DNA of 36,952 nucleotides from Actinomycetes bacterium. Its GTDB lineage: Bacteria; Actinomycetota; Actinomycetes; Streptosporangiales; Streptosporangiaceae. This document shows positions 1 through 7,349 of this stretch, piece by piece (position 1 is the first letter of the stretch; each line of letters begins with the position of its first letter). The stretch spans positions 1 to 36,952 of the forward strand of contig JAOPYO010000207.1 of assembly GCA_025964575.1 (NCBI GenBank). Direction: 5' to 3'. The notes beneath the pieces were generated by a model. That model was not told where the DNA came from. It saw only the letters and a program-made list of their open reading frames with translations, and did not search any database. A program made the position numbers and the translations under genes.

Positions 1-310
1 CCAGACCCCCCGGAGGGTCCTGCAGATCTCCTCGACGTTGACCTACCAGTCCAATCCGGCTGCGACGGCCTGCGCCGACAAGATCGGTGAGATCAAGGTG
101 GGTGGTGCGGTCGTGACCCCGACGACCAGCCTGCGGGTGACGATGAACAACTTCCTGGCCTTCGGTGGCGACGGGTTCACCGTCTTCAACGAGGGCACCA
201 ACCCCCTCGGCGGCGCCCAGGACATCGACGCGTTCGCCGATTACCTGACCGCCGCCGGTCCGACCGGGCTCGCGGTGCCGGCGACCACGAGGATCATCCC
301 GATCCCCTGA
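1..310 (+). CDS. 5'-nucleotidase, C-terminal fragment (cut by window edge)
   Basis: The reading frame enters the window at base 2 and stops at TGA 308-310, giving the last 102 residues. The fragment starts with a beta strand reading RVLQISSTLTYQ, followed by the segment LRVTMNNFLAFGGDGFTVF and a run on DIDAFADYL. This order is typical of the C-terminal 5'-nucleotidase domain (5_nucleotid_C), which binds the nucleotide base in secreted bifunctional metallophosphatase/5'-nucleotidases. The catalytic metallophosphatase half would lie upstream, outside the window. Actinobacterial members are usually exported and release phosphate and nucleosides from extracellular nucleotides; export cannot be checked here. 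Family assignment is from remembered motif order, so the exact substrate is open. Confidence 0.8.
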   Translation, partial: QTPRRVLQISSTLTYQSNPAATACADKIGEIKVGGAVVTPTTSLRVTMNNFLAFGGDGFTVFNEGTNPLGGAQDIDAFADYLTAAGPTGLAVPATTRIIPIP

Positions 311-325
311 CCCACCATGATCCGG

Positions 326-363
326 CGCCGGCTCCTGCCACGGGGCCGGCGTCGGAGCCGGCG
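326..363 (+). terminator. GC-rich hairpin after the 5'-nucleotidase gene
   Basis: Perfect 10-base inverted repeat: CGCCGGCTCC at 326-335 and GGAGCCGGCG at 354-363, with an 18-base loop, starting 16 bases after the stop codon. There is no T-tract, as is common for actinobacterial terminators. A terminator role is inferred from position. Confidence 0.5.
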
Positions 364-439
364 GGCTGGAGCCGCACCTGGCGTTCACGCTGGCGAGACT
401 GCGGCGGCGCACGCTTCCGTGAAGCGCGCGGTATGCGAT

Positions 440-451
440 TAGGGTGGTCGG
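440..451 (+). promoter_or_regulatory. Leaderless promoter -10 box of the PPOX gene
   Basis: TAGGGT at 440-445 fits the actinobacterial -10 pattern TANNNT and ends 6 bases before the ATG at 452. Transcription would therefore start at or next to the start codon. No Shine-Dalgarno sequence is visible, which agrees. Confidence 0.45.
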
Positions 452-907
452 ATGAGTCCGAACATCGCTACCAACACGGTCGTCACCCGCGCTGAACTCG
501 TTGATTTCGTCCGGCCCCGCCACCAGGCGATTCTGCTGACGACACGGGCCGACGGCGGCCCGCAGGCGTCACCGGTCACCTGTGGCGTGGATGACGAGGG
601 CAGGATCGTGGTGTCCACCTACCCGGAACGTGCCAAGGCCCGCAACGTTCGTCGCGACCCCCGGGCCAGCGTGGTCGTGCTCTCCGATGAGTTCAACGGC
701 CCCTGGGTCCAGGTCGACGGCCCCGCGGAGATCCTCGACATCCCCGAGGCGATCGAGCCGCTGGTCGCCTACTACCGCGTGATCGCCGGAGAACACCCCG
801 ACTGGGACGAATACCGCGAGGCCATGATCAAGCAGGGCAAATCACTGCTGCGCCTCACCCCCGAGCGGTGGGGACCGGTAGCCACCGGCGGATTTCCGCC
901 CCGATGA
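452..907 (+). CDS. PPOX-class, probably F420-dependent, oxidoreductase
   Basis: A 151-residue protein with the split-barrel flavin/deazaflavin-binding fold of the pyridoxamine-phosphate-oxidase-like superfamily. Seen are the N-terminal helix and strand FVRPRHQAILLTTRADGGPQASPV, then DDEGRIVVSTYPERAKARNVRRDPRASVVV, where the Arg/Lys pair after the second strand is the usual cofactor phosphate contact, and WVQVDGPAEILD. The C-terminus ends LRLTPERWG, as in actinobacterial F420-dependent members. Length is normal for the family. It probably reduces a small organic substrate with F420H2 in the cytoplasm; the substrate cannot be read from sequence. It is a single gene: an inverted repeat and the pobA promoter region follow it. 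Confidence 0.82.
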   Translation: MSPNIATNTVVTRAELVDFVRPRHQAILLTTRADGGPQASPVTCGVDDEGRIVVSTYPERAKARNVRRDPRASVVVLSDEFNGPWVQVDGPAEILDIPEAIEPLVAYYRVIAGEHPDWDEYREAMIKQGKSLLRLTPERWGPVATGGFPPR

Positions 908-911
908 CCGC

Positions 912-934
912 TTCCTTCCGCTCAACGGAAGGAA
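912..934. promoter_or_regulatory. Inverted repeat upstream of pobA (operator or terminator)
   Basis: Perfect 9-base arms TTCCTTCCG (912-920) and CGGAAGGAA (926-934) around a 5-base centre, 4 bases after the PPOX stop and about 80 bases before the pobA start. There is no T-tract. The symmetrical GGAA/TTCC content resembles operators of IclR-type regulators, which often control pob/pca genes, but a terminator for the PPOX gene is equally possible. Confidence 0.4.
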
Positions 935-1015
935 ACGGTGTACGGCCGTCGCTGAACACGCATGATCAGACTGATGGCTTTCGTCCTTCTTACTCCCTTG
1001 CTTCGGAGACATGTC

Positions 1016-2194
1016 ATGCGTACTCAGGTCGGGATCGTCGGCGCAGGGCCGGCGGGACTGCTCCTCGCCCATCTGCTGCACCTGCGGGGCATCGACTCGG
1101 TGGTGCTGGAGATCCGCAGCCGGGAGTACGTGGAGAAGCGGCTCCGCGCCGGGGTGCTCGAGCAGGGCACGGTCGACACCCTCAACGACGCCGGCGTGGG
1201 GGAGCGGATGCGCAGGGAGGGCCTGCCGCACCACGGCATCGAGCTGCGGTACGGCGGGCAGGGACACCGCATCGCCTTCGAGAACCTGGTCCCCGACCGC
1301 GCGATCACCGTCTATGGCCAGCAGGAAGTGGTCAAGGACCTCATAGCGGCCCGGCTGGCGGCGGGTGGCGAGATCCTCTTCGACCTCTCCGACGTCGCCG
1401 TGCACGGCATCGACTCCGACACGCCGGCCATCACCTTCGTCCGTGACGGCGAGACCGTACGGCTGGACTGCGACGTCATCGCGGGCTGCGACGGCTTCCA
1501 CGGGGTGACCCGGCCGTCGATCCCGGAGGGAGCGCTCACGGCGTACGAGCGCGACTATCCCTTCGCCTGGCTGGGCGTGCTGGCCCGGGTGCCACCGTCG
1601 GCCGAGGAGCTCATCTACGCGCGCAGCGACCGGGGCTTCGCGCTGCACAGCATGCGCTCGCCGGAGATCAGCCGCTTCTATCTCCAGGTGCCACCGGACG
1701 AAGATCTCGCGGAATGGTCGGACGAGCGGATCTGGTCGGAGCTGAAGGCCCGGTTGGAGACCGTTCCGGGCTTCGAGCTGACCACCGGGCCGATCCTGGA
1801 GAAGGGCATCACCCCGATGCGCAGCTTCGTGGTCGAGCCGATGCAGTACGGCCGGCTCTATCTCGCCGGGGACGCCGCGCACATCGTGCCGCCGACCGGT
1901 GCCAAGGGCCTCAACCTGGCCGTCGCCGACGTACGTCTGCTCACCGAGGCGCTCGACGCATGGTTCGCCACCGGCTCCACCGAACTGCTCGACGGTTACT
2001 CCGAGGAGTGCCTGAAGAGGGTGTGGCGGGCACAGCACTTCTCCTGGTGGATGACCACGCTGCTGCACACCTTCGACTCCGACGACGCCTACGGCCGGCG
2101 GCTCCAGCGGTCCTACCTCGACTACGTCACCTCCTCGGAGGCGGCGGCCACCACGCTGGCGGAGAACTACGTCGGCCTTCCCTACGACAAGTGA
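1016..2194 (+). CDS. pobA: 4-hydroxybenzoate 3-monooxygenase
   Basis: Flavoprotein hydroxylase (392 aa) that converts 4-hydroxybenzoate to protocatechuate using NAD(P)H and O2, feeding the pca genes that follow. The three FAD signatures are present: GIVGAGPAG at the N-terminus (GxGxxG), the DG motif CDVIAGCDGFHG, and the GD motif LYLAGDAAHIVPPTGAKGLN. The substrate-loop segment YARSDRGFALHSMRS keeps the Ser and Arg spacing that binds the carboxylate in PobA. The ATG at 1016 was chosen because GGAG at 1005-1008 sits 7 bases before it and the FAD motif should begin within a few residues; the upstream in-frame ATG at 962 would add 18 residues ahead of the fold. The next gene, pcaI, starts 8 bases after the stop. 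Confidence 0.95.
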   Translation: MRTQVGIVGAGPAGLLLAHLLHLRGIDSVVLEIRSREYVEKRLRAGVLEQGTVDTLNDAGVGERMRREGLPHHGIELRYGGQGHRIAFENLVPDRAITVYGQQEVVKDLIAARLAAGGEILFDLSDVAVHGIDSDTPAITFVRDGETVRLDCDVIAGCDGFHGVTRPSIPEGALTAYERDYPFAWLGVLARVPPSAEELIYARSDRGFALHSMRSPEISRFYLQVPPDEDLAEWSDERIWSELKARLETVPGFELTTGPILEKGITPMRSFVVEPMQYGRLYLAGDAAHIVPPTGAKGLNLAVADVRLLTEALDAWFATGSTELLDGYSEECLKRVWRAQHFSWWMTTLLHTFDSDDAYGRRLQRSYLDYVTSSEAAATTLAENYVGLPYDK

Positions 2195-2202
2195 GGAGCA
2201 TC

Positions 2203-2961
2203 ATGGACAAGGTCGTGAGCTCCGCCGCGGAGGCGGTCGCCGACATCGGGGACGGTTCGTCGATCGCGGTGGGCGGTTTCGGGCTCTGTGGTGTCCCGGC
2301 GGTGCTGATCGATGCCCTGTACGGACAGGGAACGGGCGGCCTGCGCGTCGTCTCCAACAACTGCGGCGTCGACGGCCAGGGGCTGGGCGTGCTGCTGGCC
2401 GCGGGCCGTATCGGCCGAGTGACCGGATCGTACGTCGGAGAGAACAAGGAGTTCGCCCGCCGCTATCTCGGCGGGGATCTCGAGGTGGAACTGGTCCCGC
2501 AGGGCACGATGTCGGAGCGGTTGCGCGCCGGCGGCTGCGGCATCCCCGCCTTCTTCACCCCCGCGGGGGTGGGCACCCTGGTGGCCGAGGGGGGACTGCC
2601 CTGGCGGTACGCGCCCGACGGAAGCGTGGCGGTCGCCTCCCCGCCCAAGGAGGTACGGGAGTTCGGCGGCCGCGAGTACGTCCTCGAAGAGGCGATCATC
2701 ACGGACTTCGCGCTGGTTCGCGCCGCGAAGGGGGACCGGCACGGCAATCTGGTCTTCGCCAAGTCCGCGCGCAACTTCAACCCACTGTGCGCCATGGCCG
2801 GGCGGGTCACCGTCGCCGAGGTCGAGGAGCTGGTCGAACCAGGTGTCCTGGACCCCGATGAGATCCATGTCCCCGGGGTGTTCGTGCAGCGCGTCGTTGA
2901 ACTGACCCCGGAGCAGGCCGCCGACAAGCGGATCGAGAAAAGGACGGTGAGCGACCGGTGA
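2203..2961 (+). CDS. pcaI: 3-oxoadipate CoA-transferase, alpha subunit
   Basis: A 252-residue CoA-transferase family I alpha subunit. The signature [15 protein letters not shown] (about residues 21-35) is the glycine-rich CoA-binding loop. [15 protein letters not shown] and [13 protein letters not shown] follow in the usual order, and [18 protein letters not shown] is the conserved C-terminal block. With PcaJ it moves CoA from succinyl-CoA to 3-oxoadipate. The ATG has GAGGAG at 2193-2198, overlapping the pobA stop. The stop overlaps the pcaJ GTG start (GTGA), so the subunits are translationally coupled. The family also includes acetoacetate transferases; the pca neighbours decide the assignment. 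Confidence 0.93.
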   Translation: MDKVVSSAAEAVADIGDGSSIAVGGFGLCGVPAVLIDALYGQGTGGLRVVSNNCGVDGQGLGVLLAAGRIGRVTGSYVGENKEFARRYLGGDLEVELVPQGTMSERLRAGGCGIPAFFTPAGVGTLVAEGGLPWRYAPDGSVAVASPPKEVREFGGREYVLEEAIITDFALVRAAKGDRHGNLVFAKSARNFNPLCAMAGRVTVAEVEELVEPGVLDPDEIHVPGVFVQRVVELTPEQAADKRIEKRTVSDR

Positions 2962-3590
2962 GCTGGGACAGAGCGGAGATCGCGGCCCGGGCGGCGGCGG
3001 AGCTGACCGACGGTTCCTACGTCAATCTCGGTATCGGGCTGCCCACGCTGGTGCCGGGGCACATCCCGCCCGGTGTGCACGTGGTGCTGCACTCCGAGAA
3101 CGGCGTCCTCGGTGTCGGCCCCTATCCACGTGAGGACGAGATCGACCCAGATGTGATCAACGCGGGCAAGGAGACGGTCACGGTGCTGCCGGGCGCCTCC
3201 TACTTCGACTCCGCGCTGTCGTTCGGAATGATCCGTGGCGGCCATATCGATGTCGCGATCCTCGGCGGCATGCAGGTCTCCGCGGCCGGTGACCTCGCCA
3301 ACTGGTCGATCCCCGGCAAGATGATCAAGGGGATGGGCGGGGCGATGGACCTGGTCCACGGTGCCCGCCGGGTCATCGTGCTCATGGAGCACACCGCCAA
3401 GGACGGCACTCCGAAGATCGTCAAGGAGTGCTCGCTGCCGCTGACCGGCCGGGCCTGTGTGCACCGGATCATCACCGATCTGGGCGTCCTCGACGTCACC
3501 CCTGAGGGACTCGTCCTGGTCGAGACCGCCCCTGGCGTGACCCCCGAAGAGATCCGCTCCCAGACCGAAGCACTCCTTTCCCCTCTGTGA
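2958..3590 (+). CDS. pcaJ: 3-oxoadipate CoA-transferase, beta subunit
   Basis: A 210-residue beta subunit starting at GTG 2958, which overlaps the pcaI stop by 4 bases. The N-terminal [13 protein letters not shown] and the SENGVLG motif are typical; the Glu of SENG is the residue that forms the glutamyl-CoA intermediate in this enzyme class. [23 protein letters not shown] and the C-terminal ECSLPLTG block complete the family pattern, and length is normal. It forms a heterotetramer with PcaI and makes 3-oxoadipyl-CoA. In many actinobacteria the thiolase gene pcaF follows pcaIJ; here a 62-base gap with a palindrome is followed directly by pcaH. Confidence 0.93.
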   Translation: MSWDRAEIAARAAAELTDGSYVNLGIGLPTLVPGHIPPGVHVVLHSENGVLGVGPYPREDEIDPDVINAGKETVTVLPGASYFDSALSFGMIRGGHIDVAILGGMQVSAAGDLANWSIPGKMIKGMGGAMDLVHGARRVIVLMEHTAKDGTPKIVKECSLPLTGRACVHRIITDLGVLDVTPEGLVLVETAPGVTPEEIRSQTEALLSPL

Positions 3591-3595
3591 TCACG

Positions 3596-3612
3596 CAATC
3601 GTTCGACGATTG
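3596..3612. promoter_or_regulatory. 17-base palindrome upstream of pcaH (possible operator)
   Basis: CAATCGT (3596-3602) and ACGATTG (3606-3612) are perfect inverted repeats around TCG. The site lies between pcaJ and pcaH and is flanked by two TGATCAC sequences at 3588-3594 and 3619-3625. It contains GTTCGA, a piece also present in described boxes of IclR-type pca regulators. No T-tract follows. An operator for an internal promoter of pcaHGBDC is the likeliest role; this is inference. Confidence 0.4.
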
Positions 3613-3625
3613 ACTGCATGATCAC
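3613..3625 (+). repeat. 13-base repeat ACTGCATGATCAC, copy 1
   Basis: Identical to 7319-7331. This copy lies in the gap just before pcaH and the other just after pcaC, so the pair brackets pcaHGBDC. Confidence 0.4.
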
Positions 3626-3652
3626 GGAGGGATGGCTGGAAGGACGATTGTG

Positions 3653-4321
3653 ATGACGCATCCGCCGTATCTGTATCCCGCGTACAAGAGCACGGTGCTG
3701 CGGGCACCCGCCCGCGAGCCGATCATGCCCGCGCTCGGCCCGGACTCGATCGAGCTGACCAGCCCGGTGTTCGGGGCGCACGAGCTCGGTCCGCTCGATC
3801 ACGACCTCACCCAGGGGCACCCGGGCGAACCCCTGGGCGAGCGGATCATCGTGACCGGGCAGGTTCTGGACGGCGCCGGGCACCCGGTGCCGCACACGCT
3901 GGTCGAGGTGTGGCAGGCCAACGCCTCCGGCCGCTACGCCCACGACGTGGACCAGCATCCGGCTCCCCTCGATCCCAATTTCACCGGGGCCGGGCGGTGC
4001 CTCACCGACGCGGACGGCCGCTACCGGTTCGTCACGGTCAAACCCGGCGCCTATCCCTGGCGCAACCACCACAACGCATGGCGGCCCGCACATATCCACT
4101 TCTCGGTGTTCGGCACCGCGTTCACCCAGCGGCTGATCACCCAGATGTACTTCCCCGGGGACCCGCTGTTCGCCTTCGACCCGATCTTCCAGTCGATTCC
4201 GGACGAGAAGGCCCGCGAACTGCTCATCGCCCGCTTCGACCTCGACACCACCGAGCCGGAGTGGGCGCTGGGCTACCAGTGGGATATCCAGCTGGGCGAC
4301 ACGCCTATGGAGCACTCATGA
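3653..4321 (+). CDS. pcaH: Protocatechuate 3,4-dioxygenase, beta subunit
   Basis: Non-haem Fe(III) intradiol dioxygenase subunit (222 aa) that opens protocatechuate to 3-carboxy-cis,cis-muconate together with PcaG. All four iron ligands can be seen: Tyr95 (GRYAHD), Tyr134 (PGAYPW), His147 and His149 (RPAHIHFS). The N-terminal YKSTVLRAP segment is typical of the beta subunit. The ATG at 3653 is preferred because AAGGA at 3640-3644 lies 8 bases upstream; the ATG at 3632 would add 7 residues and has its GGAGG only one base away. The stop overlaps the pcaG start (ATGA). Confidence 0.95.
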   Translation: MTHPPYLYPAYKSTVLRAPAREPIMPALGPDSIELTSPVFGAHELGPLDHDLTQGHPGEPLGERIIVTGQVLDGAGHPVPHTLVEVWQANASGRYAHDVDQHPAPLDPNFTGAGRCLTDADGRYRFVTVKPGAYPWRNHHNAWRPAHIHFSVFGTAFTQRLITQMYFPGDPLFAFDPIFQSIPDEKARELLIARFDLDTTEPEWALGYQWDIQLGDTPMEHS

Positions 4322-4833
4322 TGACGCCGTCGCAGACCGTCGGGCCGTTCTTCGGGTTCGCCCTGCCCTATGCCGAGGGCCACCATGTGGTGCCGCAGGG
4401 GCATCCGGACGCCATCATGCTGCGCGGCCGGGTCCTCGACGGAGCGGGCGAGCCGGTCCCCGACGCGATCGTGGAGATCCGCCAGGCCGATGCCGATGGA
4501 AGCACCTCGGCCCAGGAGGGCGCGCTGGTACGGGCGGAGAACGGCTTCTCCGGCTTCGGCCGAAGCGACACCGATCGCGAAGGCCGCTACTGGTTCACGA
4601 CGATCAAGCCCGGCGGCGGCAACCCGTACATCGCGATGCTCGTCTTCGCCCGTGGTCTGCTGAAGCCGGTCGCCACCCGTGTCTACTTTCCGGAGGACGC
4701 GGTGGCCGACGCGCTGCTGCTCGCGCTGGAACCCGAGCGCCGGAATACCCTGATCGCGGTACGGGAAGATCAGGGGTACCGCTTCGACGTCCATCTGCAG
4801 GGTGAGGAGGAGACGGTCTTCCTTGCCTTCTGA
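4318..4833 (+). CDS. pcaG: Protocatechuate 3,4-dioxygenase, alpha subunit
   Basis: A 171-residue alpha subunit that begins TPSQTVGPFFGFALPY, the hallmark N-terminus of PcaG. It shares the intradiol dioxygenase beta-sandwich (IMLRGRVLDGAGEPVPDAIVEI) but lacks the Tyr/Tyr/His/His iron set found in PcaH, as expected for the non-catalytic subunit that helps shape the active site. The C-terminus YRFDVHLQGEEETVFLAF is typical. Start ATG 4318 overlaps the pcaH stop; GGAG at 4309-4312 could serve this ATG or the adjacent ATG at 4321. Its 3' end overlaps the pcaB start. Confidence 0.94.
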   Translation: MMTPSQTVGPFFGFALPYAEGHHVVPQGHPDAIMLRGRVLDGAGEPVPDAIVEIRQADADGSTSAQEGALVRAENGFSGFGRSDTDREGRYWFTTIKPGGGNPYIAMLVFARGLLKPVATRVYFPEDAVADALLLALEPERRNTLIAVREDQGYRFDVHLQGEEETVFLAF

Positions 4834-6145
4834 GTCATCGCCTTCTGGGCCATCCGAGGATGCCGGGCTGCTGTCGCCGGTCCGCGCCGGTCTCGAGGCC
4901 GAGGCCGCGACCTCGGATGCCGCCTATCTGCGGGCGCTGCTCGAGGCCGAGGCCGCGCTGGCCCGTGCCCAGGCCCGTGCCGGTACGGTTCCGGCCGCCA
5001 CCGCGGAGGCGATCACTCGTACGGCCGGAACCATCTCCCTCGATCTGGCCGATCTCGCCCGCCGGGCGCGACACAGTGGCAACCCGGTCGTTCCACTGGT
5101 CGCCGAGTTGAGGGCGGCCGTGGATCCGGGCATGGCCGAGGACGTTCACCGGGGAGCCACCAGCCAGGACATCATGGACACCGCCGCGATGCTGGTCGCG
5201 ACCCGGGCGACCGGCCTTATTCTGCGCGACCTGGACCGGGTGCTCGCGGCCGTCGCGCTTCTGGCCGGACGGCATCGCGGCACACCGATGGCGGCCCGTA
5301 CGCTCGGCCAGCAGGCGGTCCCCACCACCTTCGGTCTCAAGGCGAGCGGCTGGCTGCTCGGCTGTCTCGACGCCCGCGACGAGCTCATACGTGCCCGGCG
5401 GGCGCTGCCCGTGCAACTGGGCGGCGCCGCCGGAACTCTGGCGGCTCTGAGCGGTCCCGAGTTGCTCGCGCTGTACGCGGCGGAGCTGGGGCTCGCGGAG
5501 CCGCTGCTGCCATGGCACAGCCGCCGCACCCCGGTGGCTCGGCTGGGGGCGGCCCTGGCCGAGGTCGCCACGGCGCTCGGCAAGGTGGCGACGGATGTCG
5601 TGCTGCTCGCGCAGACCGAGGTCGCCGAGGTGGCCGAGCCCGCCGCGGAGGGCCGCGGAGGATCGTCGGCGATGCCGCACAAACGCAACCCCGTGCTGGC
5701 GGTCATGATCAGGTCGGCCGCTCTCCAGGTCCCCGTGTACGCCCAGGTCCTCGCCGCCGCCGGGCTGGCCGAGCACGAACGGGCGGTCGGCGCCTGGCAT
5801 GCCGAGTGGCAGCCGCTGCGCGAGTGCCTGCGCCTCACCGGGGGCGCGGCCGCCACCGCCGCCGAGCTGGCGGAGGGGCTGGAGGTGTTCCCCGGCCGGA
5901 TGGCGGATGACCTGGAGCTGACCGGCGGCGGGATCGTCTCCGAACGTCTCGCGGCGCACTTCGGCCGAGCCCGGGCCACGGAACTCCTGCGGCAAGCCGC
6001 CCGGGAGCGGATTCCTCTTCGCGAGGTCCTCGCGAAGAACGGTGAGACCGGCGTGGACGAGCTGCTCGACCCGGCCGGATATCTGGGCGCCGCGCCCGCC
6101 CTGGTGGACCGGGCACTGGCCGCGTATCGGGAGAGGATCTCATGA
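4823..6145 (+). CDS. pcaB: 3-carboxy-cis,cis-muconate cycloisomerase
   Basis: Fumarase/aspartase superfamily enzyme (about 440 aa) that lactonises 3-carboxy-cis,cis-muconate to 4-carboxymuconolactone. The superfamily signature GSSAMPHKRNP lies near residues 279-290, and VHRGATSQDIMDTA near residue 110 is the substrate-binding block. The TTG at 4823 is chosen because GAGGAGGAG (4804-4812) lies 10 bases upstream and the gene then overlaps pcaG by 11 bases; an in-frame GTG at 4802 would add seven mostly arginine residues and lacks a ribosome site. The C-terminus is about 10-20 residues shorter than some homologues. The stop overlaps the pcaD ATG. Confidence 0.92.
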   Translation: MPSESSPSGPSEDAGLLSPVRAGLEAEAATSDAAYLRALLEAEAALARAQARAGTVPAATAEAITRTAGTISLDLADLARRARHSGNPVVPLVAELRAAVDPGMAEDVHRGATSQDIMDTAAMLVATRATGLILRDLDRVLAAVALLAGRHRGTPMAARTLGQQAVPTTFGLKASGWLLGCLDARDELIRARRALPVQLGGAAGTLAALSGPELLALYAAELGLAEPLLPWHSRRTPVARLGAALAEVATALGKVATDVVLLAQTEVAEVAEPAAEGRGGSSAMPHKRNPVLAVMIRSAALQVPVYAQVLAAAGLAEHERAVGAWHAEWQPLRECLRLTGGAAATAAELAEGLEVFPGRMADDLELTGGGIVSERLAAHFGRARATELLRQAARERIPLREVLAKNGETGVDELLDPAGYLGAAPALVDRALAAYRERIS

Positions 6146-6912
6146 CAGCCCGCCTGAACTTCCGGCTGCACGGCCCGGACGACGCGCCCGTGCTGGTCCT
6201 CGGCCCGTCGCTCGGCACGACGCTGGATCTGTGGGAGCCGCAGCTGCCCGATCTCATGGGGCCCTGGCGGGTGCTCCGCTATGACCTGCGCGGTCATGGC
6301 GGGTCCGAGGTGATCCCCGGCCCGGCGATGATGGACGATCTGGCGGAGGACGTTCTGGCTCTGCTCGACGGACTGGGCGTCCGGCGGTTCGCGATCGGCG
6401 GGGTCTCTCTCGGCGGCGCGATCGCCTCGGTCGTGACGCTGCGCGTGCCCGAACGGGTGGCGGGCCTGGTGCTGTGCTGCACCTCGGCCTGGTTCGGGGA
6501 GCCCGGGCCGTGGCTCGAGCGGGCCGGCCGGGTGCGCGCCGAGGGCATGGAGTGGCTGGCCGAGACCGCGTCCGGGCGCTGGTTCACCCCGGGTTTCGCG
6601 GAGCGGCACCCGGACCGGGCCGAACGTGTGGTGGGCATGTTGCGAGGGACGGACCCGGAGGGATACGCCGCCTGCTGTACGGCCCTCGCGAGCTACGACC
6701 TCCGGGACCGGCTTGCCGAGGTGCGGGCGCCTACCCTGGTGATCGCAGGCGCGCAGGACCCGGCCACCCCGGTCGATCATGCGGAGGAGCTCGCCCAGGG
6801 CATCCCGGAGGCTGTTCTGACGGTCGTGCCGGACGCCTCGCATCTGGCGTCCTTCGAACGGCCCGACCTGATCACGCTGACCATGCTCAACCATCTGAAG
6901 GGACTCGATTGA
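6142..6912 (+). CDS. pcaD: 3-oxoadipate enol-lactonase
   Basis: An alpha/beta hydrolase of 256 residues that opens 3-oxoadipate enol-lactone to 3-oxoadipate. The nucleophile elbow GGVSLGG places Ser89; Asp206 (GAQDPATP) and His234 (DASHLASFE) complete the triad. The oxyanion segment is LGPSLGTTLDLWEPQ, and DLRGHGGS is conserved in PcaD. ATG 6142 overlaps the pcaB stop (ATGA). In Streptomyces and Rhodococcus this domain is fused to the decarboxylase as PcaL. Here a stop at 6910-6912 separates them, with pcaC starting inside the stop codon. Confidence 0.92.
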   Translation: MTARLNFRLHGPDDAPVLVLGPSLGTTLDLWEPQLPDLMGPWRVLRYDLRGHGGSEVIPGPAMMDDLAEDVLALLDGLGVRRFAIGGVSLGGAIASVVTLRVPERVAGLVLCCTSAWFGEPGPWLERAGRVRAEGMEWLAETASGRWFTPGFAERHPDRAERVVGMLRGTDPEGYAACCTALASYDLRDRLAEVRAPTLVIAGAQDPATPVDHAEELAQGIPEAVLTVVPDASHLASFERPDLITLTMLNHLKGLD

Positions 6913-7295
6913 ACGACGAGCCGCGTCATGCCGAGGGGATGAGGGTCCGCAGGGAGGTGCTCGGCGACGCTCATGTGGACCGGGCGATCGTGAACACGAC
7001 CGCCTTCACCGCGGACTTCCAGGAGCTCATCACCCGCTATGCCTGGGGGGAGATCTGGACCCGGCCGGGACTGGACAGGCGTACCCGCAGCTGCATCACG
7101 CTGACCGCCCTGGCCGCGCGCGGGCATCTGGACGAGCTGGCCATGCACGTCCGCGCGGCGCTCCGCAACGGCCTCACCCCGGACGAGATCAAAGAGGTGC
7201 TGCTGCAGGTGGCCGTCTACTGCGGGGTCCCGGCGGCCAACAGCGCCTTCGCCGTCGCCCAGCTGGTCCTGCGCGAGGAGGGCGGTCCCGAGTGA
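6909..7295 (+). CDS. pcaC: 4-carboxymuconolactone decarboxylase
   Basis: A 128-residue protein of the CMD family, which decarboxylates 4-carboxymuconolactone to 3-oxoadipate enol-lactone, the substrate of PcaD. Conserved blocks are GMRVRREVLGDAHVDRA, FQELITRYAWGEIWTRPGLD, HLDELAMHVRAALRNGLT and CGVPAANSAF. The start is TTG 6909, overlapping the pcaD stop as TTGA, with GAAGGGA at 6897-6903 as ribosome site; no ATG or GTG lies early enough to keep the RRE block. It closes the operon. A convergent protease gene begins its 3' end 54 bases downstream. Confidence 0.92.
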   Translation: MNDEPRHAEGMRVRREVLGDAHVDRAIVNTTAFTADFQELITRYAWGEIWTRPGLDRRTRSCITLTALAARGHLDELAMHVRAALRNGLTPDEIKEVLLQVAVYCGVPAANSAFAVAQLVLREEGGPE

Positions 7296-7318
7296 CCCGG
7301 CAGTTCGGGTAGACACGA

Positions 7319-7331
7319 ACTGCATGATCAC
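7319..7331 (+). repeat. 13-base repeat ACTGCATGATCAC, copy 2
   Basis: Identical to 3613-3625, in the short gap between pcaC and the convergent protease gene. Confidence 0.4.
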
Positions 7332-7349
7332 AGTGGGGTCGGGAGCGGA

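Noticed and set aside
842..2068. 408-codon minus-strand ORF opposite pobA.
   Set aside because: Mirror-frame artefact of GC-rich coding DNA; low-complexity translation with no motif, while pobA is certain.
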